NCBI GenBank assembly: GCA_025964465.1 | Contig: JAOPYS010000290.1 | Location: forward strand, 1 to 9,369 | Length of the DNA: 9,369 bases | Source: Thermoleophilia bacterium | Lineage (GTDB): Bacteria; Actinomycetota; Thermoleophilia; Gaiellales; SKUG01 | Reading direction: 5' to 3' | In this document: piece by piece, positions 1 through 5,546 of the stretch | How positions within the stretch are numbered: position 1 is the first letter of the stretch | How the letters are laid out: every line of letters begins with the position of its first letter | Position numbers and translations under genes: made by a program | Notes under the pieces: generated by a model | Database searches by the model: none | What the model was told of the DNA's origin: nothing | Seen by the model: only the letters and a program-made list of their open reading frames with translations

Positions 1-261
1 CGCGCGGCCGAGGCGATCGCGTCGGGCGAGTACCACGTGGTCGTGCTCGACGAGGTCAACGTCGCCGCCGGGATGGGGCTCGTCGACGAGCGCGCCGTGC
101 TCGAGCTGATCGACGCGAAGCCCGACCACGTCGAGGTCGTGCTGACCGGGCGCGACGCGCCGAGCGCGTTCGTCGAGCGGGCCGACCTCGTCACCGAGAT
201 GCGCATGACGAAGCACTTCTACGAGGCCGGCATCCCCGCGCGTCGCGGCATCGAGTTCTAG
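1..261 (+). CDS. cobO: Corrinoid adenosyltransferase, CobO/BtuR type (3' part only)
   Basis: Transfers the adenosyl group of ATP to Co(I) of cob(I)yrinic acid a,c-diamide or cobalamin, giving the adenosylcobalamin form. It is cytoplasmic. The reading frame is open from base 1 and ends at TAG 259-261, so 86 C-terminal residues are visible; the family is usually about 170-200 residues. The N-terminal half with the P-loop lies outside the window. Diagnostic family segments seen are VVLDEVNVA (the Walker B-like strand), the VEVVLTGRDAP segment, ADLVTEMR and the terminal KHFYEAGIPARRGIEF. The gene sits 40 bp upstream of a B12-dependent mutase subunit on the same strand. This fits a local supply of the cofactor that enzyme needs. 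The family call is firm; whether the substrate in vivo is a salvaged or a de novo corrinoid cannot be told. Confidence 0.94.
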   Translation, partial: RAAEAIASGEYHVVVLDEVNVAAGMGLVDERAVLELIDAKPDHVEVVLTGRDAPSAFVERADLVTEMRMTKHFYEAGIPARRGIEF

Positions 262-281
262 GCCGCCGCGCAGGTGCGGCC
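261..281 (+). terminator. Small hairpin just after cobO
   Basis: GGCCGC (261-266) and GCGGCC (276-281) form a perfect 6-bp stem with a 9-nt loop, beginning at the last base of the cobO stop codon. No T-run follows, so this is at best a weak or GC-type terminator. It leaves only 20 bp before the icmA ATG. Together with the -10-like motif there, it suggests that icmA may be transcribed on its own. Confidence 0.35.
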
Positions 282-289
282 TCGCCCGG

Positions 290-295
290 TACGAT
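290..295 (+). promoter_or_regulatory. Putative -10 element for a leaderless icmA transcript
   Basis: TACGAT at 290-295 fits the actinobacterial TAnnnT -10 pattern and ends 6 nt before the icmA ATG. A transcript starting about 7 nt downstream of it would begin at or next to the start codon. No Shine-Dalgarno sequence is visible between cobO and the ATG, which agrees with leaderless initiation. No good -35 hexamer is seen. The same arrangement recurs at icmB and the ZIP gene. This is inferred from sequence only. Confidence 0.45.
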
Positions 296-301
296 CGCAC
301 C

Positions 302-1999
<1,698 letters not shown>

Positions 2000-2009
2000 A
2001 CCCTGCCCC

Positions 2010-2042
2010 GCCGGCTCAGCCCGGCTGGAGGCGCGGCGCCTC
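2010..2042. terminator. Inverted repeats between convergent icmA and the minus-strand gene
   Basis: The stops of icmA (1999) and the facing gene (2016) are 16 bp apart. GCCGG (2010-2014) pairs with CCGGC (2021-2025) over a 6-nt loop. Directly after it, GAGGCGC (2028-2034) and GCGCCTC (2036-2042) form a near-perfect palindrome inside the last codons of the minus-strand gene. Either could fold in both directions, but neither has a T-run. Weak candidates only. Confidence 0.3.
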
Positions 2043-2630
2043 GGCGCGAGCCTGGATGTGGCTGCCTGCCGACGATCCCCCGAGCGCACCGAGCACGGCG
2101 CCCACGCCTGCGGCGATCGCCTTGCCCTTCGTGCCGCCCGGCCAGGTCAGCCCCGCGAGGCCGCCCATGCCGCCGAGCACGACCGCATAGCGCGTCGAGA
2201 GCTTGTCGCCATCCTTCGGGGACGTCATGCCGACCACGGCGCCCGCCGCCGCCAGCATGACCACGCTCGTCCCCGCGGACCGGAGGGCCCGTCCGCCGAA
2301 CGCCATGGCCTTGGCGCCCTCTGGGGCGGCGATGGCTGCGAGGCCACCGCTCATCGCCGCGGTCAGCGCGATGCCGCCCTTGAACTCGCCGAGCGTCGCG
2401 CCCATGTAGTCGCCGGTCGACATGTCCTCGATCGACCCGCGGTGCACGACGTCGAACGGGCTCGGCGGCGCGGCAGCGCCGGCTCCCGGGCGATGGGCGT
2501 CGGGCGGCAGCCACGTGATCCCGGGCTGGGTACCCCAGTCGACGGCCGGCGTGGTCGACGGCATGGCGTACGGCGTCGGCGCCGGTGGCAGCACCGGCAC
2601 CCCGCGTAGATACAGTCCCTGCGTGCTCAT
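2016..2630 (-). CDS. Hypothetical Pro-rich protein with Gly-zipper-like hydrophobic C-terminal region
   Basis: No family recognised. The 204-residue product has two parts. Residues 1-60 are rich in Pro, Thr and Ala and probably disordered. From about residue 76 there are three hydrophobic Gly/Ala-rich stretches (about 85-103, 119-136 and 148-188) containing GxxxG-like spacing such as GGMGGLAG and AAGVGAVLGALGG. Such stretches can pack as membrane helices, as in glycine-zipper proteins. A short polar segment around SPKDGDK (137-143) separates the second and third. There is no N-terminal signal peptide, so membrane insertion is inference. The ATG at 2628-2630 has a strong G-rich ribosome site (GGGGGG, 7 nt upstream). 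The gene is divergent from the M4 peptidase at 2813 over a 182-bp gap and converges on icmA. The reading frame is clean, with high GC at third positions, so it is probably real. A role linked to the peptidase is possible but unsupported. Confidence 0.72.
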   Translation of the reverse strand: MSTQGLYLRGVPVLPPAPTPYAMPSTTPAVDWGTQPGITWLPPDAHRPGAGAAAPPSPFDVVHRGSIEDMSTGDYMGATLGEFKGGIALTAAMSGGLAAIAAPEGAKAMAFGGRALRSAGTSVVMLAAAGAVVGMTSPKDGDKLSTRYAVVLGGMGGLAGLTWPGGTKGKAIAAGVGAVLGALGGSSAGSHIQARAEAPRLQPG

Positions 2631-2637
2631 CGGACGT

Positions 2638-2643
2638 CCCCCC
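2638..2643 (-). promoter_or_regulatory. Ribosome binding site of the Gly-zipper gene
   Basis: On the minus strand GGGGGG followed by ACGTCCG precedes the ATG at 2630, a 7-nt spacing. It supports this start. The sequence GGGGGGACG also occurs in the leader of the divergent M4 gene (2796-2804), so the two genes share a leader motif. Confidence 0.55.
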
Positions 2644-2795
2644 GGACTCGTCGCTCCCTCGCTCCCGTACCTCGCGCCGGAGGGGCTGCGTGTTCCATCC
2701 GCCCCGACCTGTGCGTGAAGGAAATTCGCTCGAGGCGGTTACCGTCCTGACCTGTCCGGGCAGGCCGTCTCCATTGGGAAGGGCACTACCGCCTT

Positions 2796-2801
2796 GGGGG
2801 G
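2796..2801 (+). promoter_or_regulatory. G-rich ribosome binding site of the M4 peptidase
   Basis: GGGGGG at 2796-2801, continuing as ACGGGA, ends 11 nt before the ATG at 2813; the downstream GGGA (2804-2807) is closer, at 5 nt. Either gives a usable Shine-Dalgarno interaction. It decides for the ATG at 2813 against in-frame starts further upstream. Confidence 0.5.
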
Positions 2802-2812
2802 ACGGGAACACA

Positions 2813-3865
2813 ATGCAACTCGCTATCAATGCTGGCTCGATGCCGGTCTACACACCGCAGTCCACGACGCCGCGAGAGGCCACGCCGGGAACCGGCACCG
2901 TCGGCTACTCGACCTACGACGCCAAGCAGAGCACGAGCCCGAAGGGTGGGCTCGGCGACCTGGTGCGCAAGGACGACCAGGCCGCGACGGGCGACAAGGC
3001 CGTCGATGCCGCGCACGACAACGCCAAGATCGTCGTCGACTTCTACAAGCAGGTGCTCGGTCGCAACTCGATCGACGACAAGGGCATGGAGATCAAGAGC
3101 GTCGTCCACTACGGCAGGGCGTACAACAACGCCTACTGGGACGGCTCGAAGATGACCTACGGTGACGGCGACGGCAAGTTCTTCGCGCCGCTGTCGCAGG
3201 GCCTCGACGTCGTCGGCCACGAGATGACCCACGGCGTCACCGAGCACACCTCCGGCCTCGCGTACCGCGGCCAGTCGGGTGCGCTCAACGAGAGCTGGTC
3301 CGACGTCATGGGCGAGATCATCGAGCAGTGGTCGGAGAACCGGTCCGGGTTCGGTTCGGTCGACGCGGCGAAGGGCGCGGACTGGCTGGTCGGCGAAGAC
3401 GTGATGACCCCCGGTGTCGCCGGCGACGCGCTCCGCAGCCTGAAGGCTCCGGGCACCGCCTACAGCGGCGACACCCAGCCGGCCGACATGGCGCACTACA
3501 AGAACACGTCGTCCGACAACGGCGGCGTGCACACGAACTCGGGTATCCCGAACCACGCGGCGTACGTCATCGGCACGACCATCGGCAGCGAGAAGCTGGC
3601 GAAGATCTGGTACACCGCCGAGACCTCGTACCTGAAGTCCAACGCGAGCTTCTCCGACGCCGCAGCGGCCACCATCGCTGCAGCGACGAAGCTGTTCGGT
3701 GCTGGAGCCGAGGCCCAGGCCGTCGCGGATGCATGGAAGGGCGTGGGCGTGATCGCCTCCGCTCCGCCGGCCGAGATCCTGGTGCACGCGGCCTACGTGC
3801 CCCAGCACATCAACTACGGGGGGACCATGTTCCCGTCCGACTACCGTGGTCCCGTCACGGCCTGA
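2813..3865 (+). CDS. Thermolysin-family (M4) zinc metallopeptidase lacking signal peptide and propeptide
   Basis: Endopeptidase of the thermolysin family, 350 residues. The zinc site is complete: HEMTH at 136-140 (ligands His136 and His140, catalytic Glu137) and Glu160 in GALNESWSD, 24 residues after His136, the same spacing as His142/Glu166 of thermolysin. His240 in GGVHTNSGIPN matches the transition-state His231. Upstream family segments include LVRKDDQAATGDKAVDAAHD and the NSIDDKG motif; the catalytic domain ends at about residue 313 (AWKGVGV). Classical M4 enzymes are secreted preproproteins with FTP and PepSY prodomains. Here only about 35 residues precede the catalytic domain and no hydrophobic signal is present. 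A 37-residue C-terminal tail ends in DYRGPVTA. Protealysin-like M4 enzymes have short propeptides and can be intracellular, but their usual propeptide motif is not seen. The gene sits between the two mutase subunit genes, divergent from the Gly-zipper gene. Activity is likely; location and substrate are unknown. Confidence 0.93.
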   Translation: MQLAINAGSMPVYTPQSTTPREATPGTGTVGYSTYDAKQSTSPKGGLGDLVRKDDQAATGDKAVDAAHDNAKIVVDFYKQVLGRNSIDDKGMEIKSVVHYGRAYNNAYWDGSKMTYGDGDGKFFAPLSQGLDVVGHEMTHGVTEHTSGLAYRGQSGALNESWSDVMGEIIEQWSENRSGFGSVDAAKGADWLVGEDVMTPGVAGDALRSLKAPGTAYSGDTQPADMAHYKNTSSDNGGVHTNSGIPNHAAYVIGTTIGSEKLAKIWYTAETSYLKSNASFSDAAAATIAAATKLFGAGAEAQAVADAWKGVGVIASAPPAEILVHAAYVPQHINYGGTMFPSDYRGPVTA

Positions 3866-3888
3866 GCAACTCGGCCCGAGACGAATGC

Positions 3889-3930
3889 CGACGGGGGAGC
3901 GATGCGCTGCGGCGCACCGTTCCCCCGTCG
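3889..3930 (+). terminator. Strong hairpin after the M4 peptidase gene
   Basis: CGACGGGGGA (3889-3898) and TCCCCCGTCG (3921-3930) are perfect 10-bp inverted arms. The 22-nt interior holds a second small stem, TGCGC (3903-3907) with GCGCA (3912-3916) around a 4-nt loop. The structure starts 23 bp after the M4 stop codon. There is no T-run after it, which is common for hairpin terminators in high-GC Actinobacteria. It would separate M4 transcription from icmB, which starts 41 bp downstream. Confidence 0.68.
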
Positions 3931-3958
3931 TGTTGGGAGCGCTACCGTGCCGCTCTGG

Positions 3959-3964
3959 TAGGTT
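3959..3964 (+). promoter_or_regulatory. Putative -10 element upstream of icmB
   Basis: TAGGTT at 3959-3964 fits TAnnnT and ends 7 nt before the icmB ATG, placing the transcript start at about the start codon. TTGGGA at 3934-3939 could be a -35 element with a long 19-bp spacer. The AGG inside the motif could alternatively serve as a ribosome site 9 nt from the ATG, so the reading is not unique. A separate promoter here fits the terminator-like hairpin just upstream. Confidence 0.4.
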
Positions 3965-3971
3965 CGGCTGC

Positions 3972-4379
3972 ATGGCAGGGAAGATTCGAGTCGTGGTGGC
4001 AAAGCCGGGCCTGGACGGGCACGATCGTGGTGCGAAGATCATCGCCCGCGCGCTTCGTGATGCCGGCATGGAGGTCATCTACACGGGCCTGCACCAGACC
4101 CCGCAGCAGATCGTCGAGACGGCGCTGCAGGAGGACGCACACGCCATCGGCCTGTCCATCCTCTCGGGCGCGCACATGACGCTCGTGCCCAAGGTCCTCG
4201 AACTGCTGCGCGCCGAGGATGCCGAGGACGTGCTCGTCGTGGTCGGCGGCACCATCCCGCGCGACGATTCCGCCGCGCTGCTCGAGCTGGGCGTCGGTGC
4301 GGTCTACACCCCGGGCCAGCCCGTCGCCGAGATCGTCGAGTACCTGCGCGGCGAGCTCGCGCACCTCGCCGCCACCTGA
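3972..4379 (+). CDS. icmB: Cobalamin-binding small subunit of the acyl-CoA mutase
   Basis: Binds adenosylcobalamin in the base-off/His-on mode and pairs with the large subunit encoded at 302-1999. It has 135 residues, the size of known IcmB proteins (about 136), and is a single Rossmann-like B12 domain. The B12 signature is complete: DGHDRG at 15-20 (Asp15, His17 as cobalt ligand, Gly20), Ser62-x-Leu64 in GLSILSG and the double Gly at 92-93 in VVVGGTIP. The ATG at 3972 is chosen because MAGKIRVVVAKPGLDGHD is the normal start of the domain. An in-frame start at 3846 would add 42 residues unlike the family and would overlap the M4 gene. It is nearly 2 kb from the large-subunit gene and converges on the ZIP gene 15 bp downstream. 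The same small subunit fold serves methylmalonyl-CoA and 2-hydroxyisobutyryl-CoA mutases, so specificity rests on the large subunit. Confidence 0.93.
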   Translation: MAGKIRVVVAKPGLDGHDRGAKIIARALRDAGMEVIYTGLHQTPQQIVETALQEDAHAIGLSILSGAHMTLVPKVLELLRAEDAEDVLVVVGGTIPRDDSAALLELGVGAVYTPGQPVAEIVEYLRGELAHLAAT

Positions 4380-4385
4380 TCGGCG

Positions 4386-4416
4386 CGTCGGGCGTCAGCC
4401 GCCGACGAGCCCGACG
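4386..4416. terminator. Hairpin shared by convergent icmB and ZIP genes
   Basis: CGTCGGGC (4386-4393) and GCCCGACG (4409-4416) form a perfect 8-bp stem with a 15-nt loop, inside which GTC and GAC can pair further. It begins 7 bp after the icmB stop and overlaps the last codons of the ZIP gene. It could work in both directions. No T-run is present on either side. Confidence 0.5.
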
Positions 4417-5204
4417 AACCCCACGGTGCCGACCAGCACCGCCGAGAACAGCACCGCGGTGCGCGGGTGCCGGCTCTCGCTGTGGGCCTCCGGCAGCAGG
4501 TGCCCCGTCGCGATGTAGAGCAGCGAGCCGGCGGCCGCGCCCACCATCACGCCCAGCGTCGCACCCGCCGGATCGGGCGCCAGCAGCACTGCCGTCGTCC
4601 CCAGCGGGATGAGCGCCGCCACGGCCAGCGCGTGGCGCCACACCCGGCGCATCGACATCCCGCTCGCAAGCAGCACCGCCGCGAACGACAGGCCCACCGG
4701 CACCTGGTGCACCAGGATGCCCACCGCGATCCCGGTCGCCGCGGTGTCCGACGAGGCCTGGCTCGCGCCGATCACGAGCCCGTCCGCGAGGTTGTGGAAC
4801 CCCAGGCCGAGCAGGAAGGGCAGCACCGCGTGGGTCGGGACGCACCCGAGGTCCCCCGCCGGCCCGTGCGAGTGCGCGTGCGCGTGGGCGTGCGCCCCGC
4901 CGCCGCCCGCCCCGTCCGCGCCGACGACGTGCGGCTCGTGGTGGAACGTGTGCCCCCCGGTGAGGGTCTCCACGAGGTAGAGCACGAGGAACCCGCCCAC
5001 GATCGCCAGCGCCCCTCGCGAGCCGGGTGCCAGCTCGAACGCCTCCGGCAGCAGGTCCGAGACCGCCACCCCGAACAGCACGGCCGCGGCCACCACCATC
5101 GACAGTCGGTGGAGCGTGGTCGACGCCCCGACCGCCGACCCGGCGAGCAGGTTCGCGCCGGCGAACCCGGCGGCGGCGATCAGCGAGAGGAGGAGGGCGA
5201 CCAT
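4395..5204 (-). CDS. ZIP-family divalent metal transporter
   Basis: Integral membrane protein, 269 residues, expected to bring zinc or another divalent metal into the cytoplasm. Hydrophobic segments lie at about residues 1-20, 33-51, 65-80, 125-148, 156-182, 190-209, 214-234 and 248-268, the eight helices of the family. The helix-4 metal motif is HNLADG (137-142: His137, Asn138, Asp141). The helix-5 motif is HQVPVG (166-171), without the acidic residue found in many ZIP proteins (HExxHE or xxPEG). PVG variants probably occur in a bacterial subgroup, so this need not mean loss of function. SDLLPEAF (49-56) and GHLLPEAH (234-241) are further ZIP-like segments. The loop at about 85-114 is rich in His (nine His, including an alternating HAHAHAH run), a likely metal sensor or reservoir. 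It has its own -10-like motif and converges on icmB. The metal cannot be told; cobalt for B12 is only a thought from context. Confidence 0.9.
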   Translation of the reverse strand: MVALLLSLIAAAGFAGANLLAGSAVGASTTLHRLSMVVAAAVLFGVAVSDLLPEAFELAPGSRGALAIVGGFLVLYLVETLTGGHTFHHEPHVVGADGAGGGGAHAHAHAHSHGPAGDLGCVPTHAVLPFLLGLGFHNLADGLVIGASQASSDTAATGIAVGILVHQVPVGLSFAAVLLASGMSMRRVWRHALAVAALIPLGTTAVLLAPDPAGATLGVMVGAAAGSLLYIATGHLLPEAHSESRHPRTAVLFSAVLVGTVGFVGLVGG

Positions 5205-5211
5205 CGCGCGG

Positions 5212-5217
5212 ATGATA
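5212..5217 (-). promoter_or_regulatory. Putative -10 element for a leaderless ZIP transcript
   Basis: On the minus strand TATCAT (5212-5217) lies 7 nt upstream of the ZIP ATG and matches five of six bases of TATAAT. No Shine-Dalgarno sequence lies at a normal distance, since the nearest GGAG is 17 nt away. A leaderless transcript starting at the ATG is the simplest reading. No clear -35 is seen. Confidence 0.55.
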
Positions 5218-5252
5218 TGCGCTCCGTCGCCGGCGGCCCCCGGGGACTGACC

Positions 5253-5280
5253 TAGGTAATTCCTCCGATTAGGTAATTCC
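5253..5280. repeat. Pair of 11-bp direct repeats, operator-like
   Basis: TAGGTAATTCC occurs at 5253-5263 and again at 5270-5280, a 17-bp period. These are among the few AT-rich stretches in the window and lie in the gap between the ZIP gene and the small ORF at 5357. The second copy is at about the -35 distance from TACAAC (5291-5296), a possible -10. This is the geometry expected of activator sites overlapping a promoter on the plus strand. The binding protein is unknown; the LuxR-type regulator encoded at 5547-8318 is one candidate by proximity only. Confidence 0.6.
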
Positions 5281-5344
5281 CACCGTTGCGTACAACTGAT
5301 CCATGGACTTGTGCCACACCACGGCTGGCGGGCCGGGCACGTAC

Positions 5345-5350
5345 GGAAGG
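5345..5350 (+). promoter_or_regulatory. Ribosome binding site of the small acidic ORF
   Basis: GGAAGG at 5345-5350 ends 6 nt before the ATG at 5357, a good Shine-Dalgarno spacing. It favours that start over the in-frame ATG at 5303. The upstream ATG has no ribosome site but lies 6 nt after TACAAC, so a leaderless longer form cannot be excluded. Confidence 0.55.
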
Positions 5351-5356
5351 GACACC

Positions 5357-5545
5357 ATGGACCTGCGCATCTCGACGCACGTCGACGAACGCAAGCTCAA
5401 CCAGCGCTTCACGCGCGCGAGCGTGGACGCGGACACGCGTCGGGAGCAGCCAGGCGTCGTCGACGAACCGGCAGGCGAGCCGGCGGACGAACGCGGCCAC
5501 GGTCAGGAGCCGGGAGAGCCGGCCGGAGGAGACCCGATCGGGTGA
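5357..5545 (+). CDS. Small acidic, probably disordered hypothetical protein
   Basis: No family recognised. The product has 62 residues. The first half (ISTHVDERKLNQRFTRASVD) could be helical; the second half is rich in Glu, Asp, Pro and Gly (VVDEPAGEPADERG and EPGEPAGGDPIG) and has no hydrophobic segment, Cys pair or signal peptide. The case for a real gene rests on the Shine-Dalgarno site, the G/C-rich third codon positions and the operator-like repeats upstream. An in-frame ATG at 5303 would give an 80-residue form. It stops 1 bp before the stop of the convergent LuxR-type regulator gene, so the two mRNAs may overlap at their 3' ends. It could be a small regulator or partner controlled through the repeats, but this is inference. 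Confidence 0.55.
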   Translation: MDLRISTHVDERKLNQRFTRASVDADTRREQPGVVDEPAGEPADERGHGQEPGEPAGGDPIG

Positions 5546-5546
5546 A

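Larger units (their letters stand above)
2631..2812. promoter_or_regulatory. Divergent control region between the Gly-zipper and M4 genes
   Basis: This 182-bp non-coding gap must hold the promoters of both divergent genes. I found no convincing -35/-10 pair in either direction. An imperfect 14-bp palindrome, CCTGTCCGGGCAGG at 2751-2764, lies about 50 bp upstream of the M4 start and could be an operator. A longer open frame runs from 2585 through this gap into the M4 gene, but its extra residues look like non-coding translation and include no signal peptide. Confidence 0.4.

Noticed and set aside
262..301. Cobalamin riboswitch before icmA
   Set aside because: The gap is only 40 bp and contains no B12-box-like sequence; the aptamer needs far more room.
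2585..2812. Upstream extension of the M4 reading frame as a signal or propeptide
   Set aside because: The added residues contain no hydrophobic core or propeptide motif and overlap the start of the divergent gene; the ribosome site supports 2813.
3846..3971. Earlier start for icmB giving 177 residues
   Set aside because: The extra residues do not resemble the family, overlap the M4 gene and cover the terminator-like hairpin.
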